Source: CBDUUP01 sp965370435 (GTDB lineage: Bacteria > Chloroflexota > Anaerolineae > Anaerolineales > UBA11579). Taken from it: a DNA stretch of 16,847 nucleotides. Each line of letters opens with the position of its first letter. The stretch's first letter is position 1. A program made the translations under genes and the position numbers. The stretch covers positions 1 through 16,847 of the forward strand of contig CBDUUP010000047.1 of NCBI GenBank assembly GCA_965370435.1. Reading direction: 5' to 3'. Shown here piece by piece: positions 1 through 6,641 of this stretch. The notes below the pieces were generated by a model. It did no database searches. It was not told the origin of the DNA and saw only the letters and a list, made by a program, of their open reading frames with translations.

Positions 1-1
1 C

Positions 2-802
2 CTCGCAGCAACCTCGAAGGCACGGACCCGCCACTGCGGGGAGTGTCCGGCCTGTTTGGCGGGCGAGGAGAGCCTGTGCGTCGAGTACGGCATCATCGCC
101 ATCAACGTCCCCGGCGGGTTGGCGGAGTTTGTGGCTGTCAAAGCCGCAGAGGTGATGAAAATTCCTGATGATCTCCCCTTCGAAGAGGCTGCCGCGGCGC
201 CGTTGGTCTTCCAGACCGCCTGGCGAGCGGTGACCACCCGGGGGCAAGTGCGGCCCGGCGAGGAGGTTCTCATCATGGGGGCCAGCGGCGGCGTTTCCAC
301 CGCCGCTATCCAGATCGTCAAAATGCTGGGAGCGCGAGTCATCGCGGTGACCAGCAGCCCGGAGAAAGCCGCTCAAGTCGAGAAGCTGGGCGCGGACCTG
401 GTGTTGAATCGTAACGAAGGGGACTATTGGGCCGAGATCAAGAAGGCCACCAACAACCGCGGCGTGGATGTGATCGTGGAGAGCGTGGGCGGGGCCACCT
501 GGGTGGAATGCCTGGACAGCCTGGTCAAGGGCGGCCGTCTGGTGACCTATGGGAACACCTCCCGCAGCCTGGGCGAGACCAACCTTTCGACGGTCTATTG
601 GAACCAATTGCAGATCATCGGCAGCACCATGTCTAACCGGAAAGAATTCGCCGAGGTGATGGATTTGGTCTTCCAGGGGAAACTGCGCCCGGTGATTGAC
701 CAAGTGTTCCCCCTGGAGCAGACCCGCGCAGCCTACGAAAGGCTCGACCGCGGCGAACAATTTGGGAAGGTCGTCATCCGTATCGGTGGCGGTGATGGGT
801 GA
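2..802 (+). CDS. Zinc-dependent alcohol dehydrogenase, MDR superfamily (5' partial)
   Basis: Oxidoreductase of the medium-chain dehydrogenase/reductase superfamily, likely using NAD(P)H on an alcohol or quinone; the substrate cannot be told. The frame is open from base 2, so the N-terminus, with the catalytic-zinc Cys and His, lies outside the window. Visible residues 12, 15, 18 and 26 are Cys in a CX2CX2CX7C arrangement (CGECPACLAGEESLC), the structural zinc site of this superfamily. The nucleotide-binding Rossmann motif GASGGVSTAAIQ lies near residues 93-104, followed by ARVIAVTSSPEK, ELGAD-like KLGADLVLNR and GVDVIVESVGG. The tail FGKVVIRI is typical of the family. A TTG at 56 could be read as a start, but it falls inside the zinc motif and would destroy it. 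The nitrilase begins 49 bases downstream on the same strand, so the two may be cotranscribed. Confidence 0.9.
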   Translation, partial: LAATSKARTRHCGECPACLAGEESLCVEYGIIAINVPGGLAEFVAVKAAEVMKIPDDLPFEEAAAAPLVFQTAWRAVTTRGQVRPGEEVLIMGASGGVSTAAIQIVKMLGARVIAVTSSPEKAAQVEKLGADLVLNRNEGDYWAEIKKATNNRGVDVIVESVGGATWVECLDSLVKGGRLVTYGNTSRSLGETNLSTVYWNQLQIIGSTMSNRKEFAEVMDLVFQGKLRPVIDQVFPLEQTRAAYERLDRGEQFGKVVIRIGGGDG

Positions 803-851
803 TTTGGGTTTCAAGTATTGGAGCGCCGATTTATGGGAGTAGGAGGTTGAT

Positions 852-1775
852 ATGAGTGAGTCATTTCTGGTTGCTGCGGCGCAGGTTGCCCCGGCCTTTC
901 TGGACCTGGAGGCATGCCTGGAGATCGCCGAACGCTGGATCGCCGAGGCGGGGGAGAAGGGCGTCAAGGTCTTGGTCTTCCCGGAGACCTGGCTGCCTGG
1001 CTACCCCTTCTGGCTGGATCGGAGTCCCGAAGCGGCGAAGTGGAACCACCCGCCCGCCAAGGCCGTCTTCCGCCGCCTGGTGGAGAACAGCGTCGCCATC
1101 CCCTCCCCGGCCACCGAGCGATTATGCGCCGCGGCGGCCGAGGCCGGGCTGACCCTGGTGATGGGCCTCCACGAAAAGGACGGCAGCACGCTCTACAATT
1201 CCATGCTCTACATCTCCGAGAAAGGCGAAGTATTGGGCAAACACCGCAAATTGATCCCCACTTATACCGAACGCCTGGTGTGGGGACGCGGCGATGGCAG
1301 CACGCTGACGGTGGTGGATACGCCCGTGGGACGGGTGGGCGGTCTGGTCTGCTGGGAGCACTGGATGCCGCTGGCTCGCCAGGCCATGCACCAGAAGCGA
1401 GAAGTCGTCCACGCCGCGGTGTGGCCCACGGTGGGGGAGGTCCACCGGTTGGCCTCCCGGTCCTATGCCTTTGAGGGACGCTGCTTCGTGGTTGCGGCGG
1501 GTTCGGTGCTGTACCGCCAGCATTTGCCCACCGACCTGGAGCTACTCAACCATATCCCCGGCGATGGCCCCTGGATGTACGGCCGTTCAACCATAATCGG
1601 CCCCGACGCAAGCATCCTCGCCGGCCCGGCGGAGGCCGAAGAGACCCTGCTCATCGCCGAAGTGGACCCCGCCCAGATCACTGAAGAATCCATGACCCTC
1701 GACGTGACCGGCCACTACGCCCGCCCCGACGTGTTCACCTTGCTCGTGAATGAGGAACCGCGCGAGGGAGGCTAG
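852..1775 (+). CDS. Nitrilase, carbon-nitrogen hydrolase superfamily
   Basis: Hydrolyses a nitrile to a carboxylic acid and ammonia, or a related C-N bond, in the cytoplasm. The 307 residues cover the whole alpha-beta-beta-alpha catalytic domain. The catalytic triad is visible: Glu45 in FPETWLPGYP, Lys133 in KHRKLIPT and Cys167 in GLVCWEHWMPLAR. A further conserved Glu140 is in TYTERLVWG. The CWEH context and the RKLxPTxxERLVWGxGDG block are those of true nitrilases rather than amidases or N-carbamoylases. The length is at the short end for nitrilases (about 310-370), with little C-terminal tail. The start is fixed by a perfect AGGAGG at 841-846, five bases before the ATG. The preceding dehydrogenase may supply or use a related aldehyde or alcohol, but that link is only inferred from position. 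Substrate preference (aliphatic or aromatic) cannot be read. Confidence 0.92.
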   Translation: MSESFLVAAAQVAPAFLDLEACLEIAERWIAEAGEKGVKVLVFPETWLPGYPFWLDRSPEAAKWNHPPAKAVFRRLVENSVAIPSPATERLCAAAAEAGLTLVMGLHEKDGSTLYNSMLYISEKGEVLGKHRKLIPTYTERLVWGRGDGSTLTVVDTPVGRVGGLVCWEHWMPLARQAMHQKREVVHAAVWPTVGEVHRLASRSYAFEGRCFVVAAGSVLYRQHLPTDLELLNHIPGDGPWMYGRSTIIGPDASILAGPAEAEETLLIAEVDPAQITEESMTLDVTGHYARPDVFTLLVNEEPREGG

Positions 1776-1890
1776 TTAGCGGTGAACGTCCTCATCAATG
1801 GAAGCTGGCAAATAATGTCATCCGCCCCGCTTCCATAACAACAAAAACATTATCCATTCCCTAAATTCAACCCGCTCCACCCTCCCAGAG

Positions 1891-1949
1891 TTTCCCTTTT
1901 CCTTGTTTACTTGTTCCCTGTATACCTGTTTCCCTCTTTACCCCCCCAT
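1891..1949. repeat. Degenerate pyrimidine-rich tandem repeat
   Basis: In the 255-base spacer between the nitrilase and the glycosyltransferase, one strand is almost free of purines and repeats units resembling CTTGTTTAC / CTTGTTCCC / CCTGTTTCCC with a period near 9-11. It sits 80-140 bases before the GT39 start codon. No protein fits it. It may be a degraded simple repeat or a dispersed family; function unknown. A TATATAAA box at about 2002-2009 is the only promoter-like sequence near the gene and has no good -35 partner. Confidence 0.45.
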
Positions 1950-2030
1950 TACCATCCCTTACATCCAGATAACAGCCCTATAACATCCACTCTGTACTCT
2001 ATATATAAATCAGTGCAACAGGAGTACGTC

Positions 2031-4151
2031 ATGGAACTTAATACCAAACCAATAGATGTTATCAACCAAGAGCAAACCCAACCCCGCAAGCAGGTCAAGT
2101 TCAGCAACCGGGGCATGGCTGCCGGTATCGGGCTGGGCGTGATCGTCTTGCTGGGCGCATTCTTGCGCTTTTACGAGTTGGGCGAATACAGCATCGGCAA
2201 CACCTACTACGCCGCCACCGTGCAGAGCATGCTGCTCTCCTGGAAGAATTTCTTCTTCGCCGCCTTTGAGCCGGGCGGCTCGGTGAGCGTGGACAAGCCG
2301 CCTCTGGGATTCTGGGTGCAGGCCGTCTCCGCCTATATGTTCGGCGTGAACGGGTTTGCTTTGGCGCTGCCCCAAGCGCTGGCGGGGACTCTGTCCATCC
2401 CCTTGCTGTATTCTCTGGTGAAGCGCCCCTTCGGCGAGTGGGCGGGATTGATCGCCGCGCTGGCGTTGGCTATCACCCCGGTGACCATCTCCACCGAACG
2501 CAACAACACTATTGACGGGCTGCTGGTGTTCGTGCTGCTGTTGGCGGCCTGGGCGGTCATCCAGTCGGTGCGCAGCGGCAAGTTCCGCTACCTGCTGTTG
2601 AGCGTCTTCCTGGTCGGCCTGGGGTTCAATATCAAGATGCTGCAAGCCTTCATGGTTTTGCCGGCCTTCTACGCTCTGTATTTCCTCGGCGCGCCTCATA
2701 AGTGGTGGAAGCGGACCGGACATCTGGCCGTCGCCACGGTCCTCCTATTGGCAGTGTCGCTGTCCTGGGCGGTTGCGGTGGACTTGACCCCCGCGGAAGA
2801 CCGCCCCTACGTGGGCAGCAGCGATGATAACACGGTGATGGAACTGATCGTGGGGCATAACGGTCTCTCCCGGCTGGGACTGAACAATCTGCTGGCCTCG
2901 GACGATGACGGCCCCGGCGGGGACGATGGCGGGCAGCCCGGCCAGCCTCTGGATGGTCAACCGGGCCAATTTGCGGGCAACCAACCTCCCCCCAACGACG
3001 GACAGCAGAAGCCCGGCCAGATCCAGGGTAGTCCGCCCCAATCGCCTGGGGATGGCCCCCAATCCGGCCAGCCTCCGGGTGGCGGGGATGGTCAAGATGG
3101 CGGGGATGGGGGAGGAGGACAATTCTCCCATGAGGTCGGGCAGGCGGGCGCGCTGCGCCTCTTCACCGAGCCGCTGTCCGACGAGGCCAGTTGGCTGCTC
3201 CCGCTAGCCCTTCTCAGCATCCCTCTTCTTCTGGTCGTGCTGGGATGGCGTTGGCCGCTGAGCGAAAAACACCTGGCGGTGGTCCTGTGGGCAGGATGGC
3301 TGATCCCCTGCGTCCTCTATTTCACCTGCACCACCGGCCTGTTCCACGCCTACTATCTGATCATGCTGGGACCGGCGATGGCCGCCCTGGTGGGCGCCTC
3401 GGCCTGGGCGTTGGGTAAGCTGTGGGAAAAGCGAACCTGGCTCGGTTGGGCCGCCGCGGCCCTGCTGGCCGGTGGGACGCTCGCCTTCCAGCTCGTGATG
3501 CTATCGGGCTACCCCGAGTACGCCGGGTGGTTGGCGGCTATCTCCATCGCTTTGTTGGTCGCTGGCCTGGGGACGCTGGCCTGGACTGCCATACAGCCCC
3601 GGAAGTGGTTGAGCCAGGCCGCTCTGGGGGTCACTCTCCTGGCGGTGATGGTCGCCCCGCTGGCCTGGTCCGGCCTGACTACCTTCAACACCAATGCCAA
3701 CGTCTCGCTGCCCAATTCCGGCCCTGACACCGGACAGGATGCTGGCAAAAGCTGGTCCACCCTGATAACGACGGATCAGCAGATCATCCTCGATTACCTG
3801 CTGGCCAACACCGACCCGGACAGCTACCTGGTCGCCACCCTCAACGCCCGCGAAGCCGCGCCTTACATCCTGGAATCCCTGCGCCCGGTCCTCACCTTCG
3901 GCGGGTTCGGCGGCAGCGATAACGTCGTGGACGTGGAACAACTGGCCCAGATGGTGGCTAGCGGCGAACTGCGCTTCATCCTGGGCAGCATCCAGCAGAA
4001 ACCCGATATCGCCGCCTGGATACAAAACTCTTGCTCGCAGGTCAACCTCCCCGGCCTGACCCAGACGGCTTCTACCAACCAACAATTCAACCCCGGCCCC
4101 GGCGGGCAGGACCAATCCAGCGTCCTGTACGACTGCGGCGGGAGTTGGTAG
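2031..4151 (+). CDS. GT39-family membrane glycosyltransferase (ArnT/YkcB-like)
   Basis: Polytopic glycosyltransferase expected to move a sugar from a polyprenyl-phosphate donor to an acceptor on the outer face of the cytoplasmic membrane (GT-C fold). The 706 residues include about a dozen hydrophobic segments. Family blocks are present: YELGEYSIGNTYYAATVQSM after TM1, SVSVDKPPLGFW in the first loop, NGFALALPQALAG, and TERNNTIDGL. Residues about 287-365 form a loop of Gly, Pro, Gln and Asp, a feature I associate with Chloroflexi and actinobacterial members. A soluble C-terminal part (about residues 575-706) matches the YkcB-type extracytoplasmic tail. The ATG at 2031 is chosen because AGGAG at 2020-2024 precedes it by six bases. 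The frame is open further upstream to 1911, but that adds a 40-residue non-family extension encoded by the simple repeat. GtrA follows after 32 bases, and no polyprenyl-phosphate sugar synthase (GT2) is nearby. Confidence 0.88.
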   Translation: MELNTKPIDVINQEQTQPRKQVKFSNRGMAAGIGLGVIVLLGAFLRFYELGEYSIGNTYYAATVQSMLLSWKNFFFAAFEPGGSVSVDKPPLGFWVQAVSAYMFGVNGFALALPQALAGTLSIPLLYSLVKRPFGEWAGLIAALALAITPVTISTERNNTIDGLLVFVLLLAAWAVIQSVRSGKFRYLLLSVFLVGLGFNIKMLQAFMVLPAFYALYFLGAPHKWWKRTGHLAVATVLLLAVSLSWAVAVDLTPAEDRPYVGSSDDNTVMELIVGHNGLSRLGLNNLLASDDDGPGGDDGGQPGQPLDGQPGQFAGNQPPPNDGQQKPGQIQGSPPQSPGDGPQSGQPPGGGDGQDGGDGGGGQFSHEVGQAGALRLFTEPLSDEASWLLPLALLSIPLLLVVLGWRWPLSEKHLAVVLWAGWLIPCVLYFTCTTGLFHAYYLIMLGPAMAALVGASAWALGKLWEKRTWLGWAAAALLAGGTLAFQLVMLSGYPEYAGWLAAISIALLVAGLGTLAWTAIQPRKWLSQAALGVTLLAVMVAPLAWSGLTTFNTNANVSLPNSGPDTGQDAGKSWSTLITTDQQIILDYLLANTDPDSYLVATLNAREAAPYILESLRPVLTFGGFGGSDNVVDVEQLAQMVASGELRFILGSIQQKPDIAAWIQNSCSQVNLPGLTQTASTNQQFNPGPGGQDQSSVLYDCGGSW
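2889..3126 (+). other. Low-complexity Gly/Pro/Gln/Asp loop within the GT39 gene
   Basis: About 80 residues made almost only of G, P, Q, D, N and S (for example DDDGPGGDDGGQPGQP, later GGGDGQDGGDGGGG) lie between two membrane segments. The hydrophobic and aromatic core resumes at FSHEVGQAGALRLF. The loop is expected to be disordered and outside the membrane. Confidence 0.8.
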
Positions 4152-4183
4152 GCGGATTGCCAAAAACCTATCGGAGGTTCATC

Positions 4184-4672
4184 ATGGAATTCAAACATAA
4201 CAACTCCCCTCAAAGCGATGCGCAAGCGAACGCCATAACCCTGCACCAACCTGTCGGCCTGCGCCAGATCCTGGCCCGGCTGCCCTTCCCGGTCTGGCTG
4301 GAACAGACCCTCAAGTTCCTGACGGTCGGCCTGCTCAACACCACCCTGGACGCCGGTCTCTACTTCCTTCTGACCCGCTGGGTAGGTTTCGCAGAGTTCC
4401 AGGTTCTGGCGAAAAGTCTCTCCTACGGGATGGGCATCCTCAACAGCTTCTACTGGAACCGCTCCTGGACCTTCAAATCGGAGACCTCCGCATCCAAAAC
4501 GCTCACCCCCTTCGTGCTGGTCAAACTCGTCGGGTTGGCCCTCAATGCCGGGGTGATGTACCTCTGCTTGAACGCCTACAATCTGCCCGAAATTCTCTCC
4601 CTGGCCCTGGCCACCGGCTTTTCCTTGATGTGGAACTTCACCGTCAGCAAGTTCGTCGTCTTCAAGAAATGA
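4184..4672 (+). CDS. GtrA family membrane protein
   Basis: Small four-TM protein of the GtrA family, members of which are linked to export or flipping of polyprenyl-phosphate-linked sugars for cell-surface glycosylation. The 162 residues have a soluble N-terminus of about 40 residues, then TM1 (LKFLTVGLLNTTLDAGLYFL), TM2 ending in NSFYWNRSWTFKS, TM3 (VKLVGLALNAGVMYL) and TM4 ending in MWNFTVSKFVVFKK. The NxFxxNRxWTF and NFxxSKFxVF signatures are those of the family. The start is fixed by GGAGG at 4173-4177 with a six-base spacer. The open frame extends upstream into the GT39 gene, but that part is out of family. It is very likely cotranscribed with the GT39 enzyme 32 bases upstream, and a lipid-linked sugar carrier would be a logical partner for that enzyme. 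Confidence 0.9.
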   Translation: MEFKHNNSPQSDAQANAITLHQPVGLRQILARLPFPVWLEQTLKFLTVGLLNTTLDAGLYFLLTRWVGFAEFQVLAKSLSYGMGILNSFYWNRSWTFKSETSASKTLTPFVLVKLVGLALNAGVMYLCLNAYNLPEILSLALATGFSLMWNFTVSKFVVFKK

Positions 4673-4681
4673 CCTTCCGCA

Positions 4682-4704
4682 GGGGCGGGGCTGGTCCCCG
4701 CCCC
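4682..4704. repeat. GC-rich perfect hairpin downstream of gtrA-like gene
   Basis: GGGGCGGGG (4682-4690) pairs perfectly with CCCCGCCCC (4696-4704) around a five-base CTGGT loop, starting 10 bases after the GtrA stop codon. No T-run follows at once (the nearest is TTTT about 22 bases later), so it is not a textbook intrinsic terminator. It could still slow polymerase or be one more dispersed palindrome. Confidence 0.6.
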
Positions 4705-4753
4705 ACGGCCTATGGGTGCAATTCAGTTTTGGGGGTTTGGCGACCGATAACGC

Positions 4754-4860
4754 AGCGACTAAAGTCGTTGACATTTGCAAAGTCGGCCTTCGCCGACTAA
4801 TAGAAGGTTTCAGTCCGCCAGAGGGCGGACTTCGCAGTTGTTGGTGCGACTTTAGTCGCT
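4754..4860. repeat. Palindromic multi-hairpin repeat element, copy A
   Basis: The ends are inverted repeats: AGCGACTAAAGTCG at 4754-4767 is the reverse complement of the last 14 bases at 4847-4860. Inside are two perfect hairpins: AGTCGGC/GCCGACT (4781-4787 with 4792-4798, loop CTTC) and AGTCCGCC/GGCGGACT (4812-4819 with 4824-4831, loop AGAG). Each outer arm is also nearly self-palindromic. The whole could fold as a cruciform or multi-way junction. A diverged relative lies at 6333-6406. The element lies between convergent genes, and its right end runs into the stop codon of the minus-strand B3/4 gene. It has no coding capacity and resembles REP/MITE-like non-autonomous repeats. Confidence 0.75.
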
Positions 4861-5563
4861 ATATAGCGGGATGATCGTTATCCAAGATCGCTGAAGTTAA
4901 GCTGCCCCCAACATATTCATTCAAAATGGCGGTCAAGTCGGCCATCGCCGCCTCCACGCTTTCCCTCCCCCCAGGATGGTGGGCCTCGGTGGTGATGATG
5001 ACCCTGGTAGTGTCCGGCCGGGTGGCGGATTCGGCGCTCTGCCGCCAGCACCAGCGCCGGGCGATGACCAGCCCGGTCTCATCGGAGAAGACTGCCTCCC
5101 CCGGTTCTGGGTGTTTGACCTCGCTTTCGCCCAGCCCGGTGTAGCGTTCTGTCCCCTCGGCGAAATGCACCGTCACAGATCCTTGCAGCGCACGCCGGTC
5201 GAAACCGGCCACCGGTATTCCATAACGTATGCTGACCAGGTTGCACAAGTCTACCAGGGTGTTGATGCTGGGGATGTCTCCCGCCTTGGTCAGGCGGCGG
5301 AGCAGGGCTTCGGCCGCGCTGCGGTACTTGGTGGGATTCACTCCAAAGGCGCGGAAGGCGGCTCGCCAGGCAGCCAGCGACTCGATCTCGCTCAGCGGCG
5401 TGTCGCCGATGCGCTCCAGGGTGGCGCGCTGTTCTTCCTGGTAGAGATTGAGCAATCCCTCCGGGGTAGGGCCGTTGGTCAAGCCCTCCGCCAGGATCAC
5501 GCCGCCCACCAGGTTGGGATACTGGGCCAGGATTTCAGGATGGTATTGGAAGGTAGTTTGCAT
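4859..5563 (-). CDS. B3/4 domain protein (PheRS beta editing-domain-like)
   Basis: Free-standing protein of the B3/B4 (tRNA-binding/editing) domain family, named after the phenylalanyl-tRNA synthetase beta subunit, where this domain clears mischarged tRNA. The 234 residues keep typical blocks: WRAAFRAFGVNPTKYRSA (about 66-83) with ALLRRL after it, INTLVDLCNLVSIRYGIPV (about 100-118), and PGEAVFSDETGLVIARR (154-170) followed by WCWRQ. Stand-alone members are common and mostly uncharacterised; a trans-editing or deacylase role is possible but not shown. The ATG at 5563 gives the natural N-terminus. An extended -10 candidate lies upstream at 5602-5610. The TAG stop overlaps the end of the palindromic repeat. 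It is convergent with the GtrA gene and divergent from the DUF952 gene. Confidence 0.85.
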   Translation of the reverse strand: MQTTFQYHPEILAQYPNLVGGVILAEGLTNGPTPEGLLNLYQEEQRATLERIGDTPLSEIESLAAWRAAFRAFGVNPTKYRSAAEALLRRLTKAGDIPSINTLVDLCNLVSIRYGIPVAGFDRRALQGSVTVHFAEGTERYTGLGESEVKHPEPGEAVFSDETGLVIARRWCWRQSAESATRPDTTRVIITTEAHHPGGRESVEAAMADLTAILNEYVGGSLTSAILDNDHPAI

Positions 5564-5601
5564 AGCTTGCCGGTTATCTCACTTCGTGTGCAGGATACCT
5601 C

Positions 5602-5610
5602 ATTTTACCA
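5602..5610 (-). promoter_or_regulatory. Candidate extended -10 promoter for the B3/4 gene
   Basis: Read on the minus strand this is TGG followed by TAAAAT, an extended -10 (TGn plus a five-of-six -10 hexamer), about 40 bases before the ATG at 5563. No good -35 is present. Upstream at 5621-5633 is the short palindrome CCAGG-CTA-CCTGG, which could be an operator. Confidence 0.35.
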
Positions 5611-5729
5611 GAACTAGACTCCAGGCTACCTGGTATCAATAAATATCCATGCGATAGCCCCAAGGGGGGATTGGCAAACGCCGGGTTTCAGGATTTAATT
5701 AGCTTGAATAGTACTGGGAAGATGTTGAT

Positions 5730-6101
5730 ATGAATGATACACAAAATGGTAATGGCAGCCCGAATCTGATCGTACACTTGTGTCCCCGCGTCACCTGGGA
5801 TATGGCCCAGGGCAAAGGGGAGTACCAGTCCCCATCCCTGGAGATGGAGGGCTTTATCCATTGCTCTGCGCCGGAGCAGGTTTTACAGATCGCCAACGCG
5901 TTTTACCGGGGCAAGCGCGGCCTGGCGCTGTTGTGGATCAACACCCAACAAGTGCAGCCTGAGATCCGCTGGGAAACGGCCGATGTCCCCGGTGAAGTGT
6001 TCCCCCATATTTACGGCTCACTCAATCTGGACGCCGTAATTGACGTTTGGGATTTCACCCCCAACCCGGACGGCAGCTTTTATATGATTCCCACCGCTTG
6101 A
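5730..6101 (+). CDS. DUF952 family protein
   Basis: Small cytoplasmic protein of 123 residues in the DUF952 family, which has no established function; some annotation calls members glutathione S-transferase-like. Family landmarks: LIVHLCPRVTWDMA at the start of the domain, EMEGFIHCSAPEQV (about 38-51) with the hallmark GFIHCS, a block LALLWINTQQV, and GEVFPHIYGSLNLDAV (about 88-103) followed by PNPDGSF. The ATG at 5730 has a purine-rich GGGAAGA about seven bases upstream as a weak ribosome site. A poor promoter candidate is TTGGCA at 5671-5676 with TTAATT at 5695-5700. The gene stands alone: divergent from the B3/4 gene and followed by 540 bases of repeat debris. Confidence 0.87.
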   Translation: MNDTQNGNGSPNLIVHLCPRVTWDMAQGKGEYQSPSLEMEGFIHCSAPEQVLQIANAFYRGKRGLALLWINTQQVQPEIRWETADVPGEVFPHIYGSLNLDAVIDVWDFTPNPDGSFYMIPTA

Positions 6102-6143
6102 GCTAACGTTATGTCAATCATGGTTTGACAGGTTGATGTCCGC

Positions 6144-6240
6144 CAACCTTTCGAAGGTTGTTTGGTAAAATCACTTATTTTGCTCTTGAGAACTGTTATT
6201 TTTTAGCAGGTTTGAAGCCTGAGCAACCTTCGCAAGGCTT
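6144..6240. repeat. Hairpin-rich dispersed-repeat fragment
   Basis: CAACCTT (6144-6150) and AAGGTTG (6154-6160) form a seven-bp hairpin with a TCG loop. About 75 bases on, CAACCTT recurs at 6224-6230, inside a second, weaker stem AAGCCT/AGGCTT (6215-6220 with 6235-6240). The segment between is AT-rich. The two related hairpins suggest one repeat unit of about 100 bases. The first hairpin also lies about 40 bases after the DUF952 stop codon and could act in its 3' end formation. Confidence 0.5.
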
Positions 6241-6332
6241 AGCGCATCTCTGCGATTGAGCCATGACAGATTAGTAGGAGGGTGAGGTTATATAACACAA
6301 GGACACGAAGACTTTTGTTATTTTTGGGATAG

Positions 6333-6406
6333 AGGTGACTCAGCGACTGAAGTCACCTGACGACTAAAGTTGCTGACATTTACAAAGTCCGCCCCTTCAG
6401 CGGACT
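6333..6406. repeat. Palindromic repeat element, copy B (diverged)
   Basis: Bases from 6361 on repeat copy A (from 4756) with few changes: CGACTAAAGT, then TGACATTT, then CAAAGTC are shared in the same order and spacing. The hairpin AGTCCGC/GCGGACT (6386-6392 with 6400-6406) replaces copy A's AGTCGGC/GCCGACT, so one base has changed in both arms and pairing is kept. In front lies another stem, AGGTGACT/AGTCACCT (6333-6340 with 6351-6358). No right-hand GCGACTTTAGTCGCT arm is found, so this copy looks truncated or rearranged. Confidence 0.7.
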
Positions 6407-6441
6407 GAGGGCAGCGGTGAGTTGGGGTGCTTGGAGAGTCG

Positions 6442-6481
6442 ACCCTCATCCCCGGCCCTTCTCCCTGGAAGGGAGAAGGGA
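6442..6481. repeat. CCCTCATCCCCGGCCCTTCTCCC-type dispersed palindrome
   Basis: CCCTTCTCCC (6456-6465) and GGGAGAAGGG (6471-6480) form a perfect ten-bp stem with loop TGGAA. The preceding CCCTCATCCCCGG is the lead-in I know from a very common intergenic repeat of environmental bacterial genomes. In translation it gives the SPFQGEGPGMRV string often seen in spurious small proteins. No gene is called here for that reason. Confidence 0.6.
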
Positions 6482-6582
6482 GCAAAACTTTTGGAGGGCG
6501 GCATGGTGTGGAACTGGGGAGGCGTGAGCCAGGTTCCAAGAGAAATACCCCAAGTACTGATACCTTCTTCCAACCCATGACA

Positions 6583-6613
6583 AAAACCCGAAGGCGCAAC
6601 GCCTTCGGGTTTT
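6583..6613. terminator. Bidirectional intrinsic terminator
   Basis: AAAACCCGAAGGCG (6583-6596) pairs perfectly with CGCCTTCGGGTTTT (6600-6613) around a CAA loop. The GC core is flanked by A on one side and T on the other, so it works as a Rho-independent terminator in both directions. It lies 29 bases beyond the stop codon of the last gene of the minus-strand operon (stop at 6642) and marks the operon's 3' end. It also insulates the operon from plus-strand transcription. Confidence 0.88.
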
Positions 6614-6641
6614 AGATTAACTTCTTAAGAATGACCAGCCA

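Noticed and set aside
56..802. TTG at 56 as the start of the dehydrogenase
   Set aside because: The frame is open to base 2, and the upstream residues supply three of the four structural-zinc cysteines, so the gene is truncated by the window edge.
1911..2030. 40-residue N-terminal extension of the GT39 protein
   Set aside because: It is encoded by a pyrimidine-rich simple repeat and has no ribosome site, while AGGAG stands six bases before the ATG at 2031.
4682..4704. GC hairpin as intrinsic terminator of the GT39-GtrA unit
   Set aside because: The stem is strong but no U-run follows it directly, so it is listed as a repeat and not as a terminator.
6318..6615. Small open frames on both strands in the repeat cluster
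   Set aside because: Their sequence is the translation of dispersed repeats and the terminator (for example SPFQGEGPGMRV), which is a known source of false genes.
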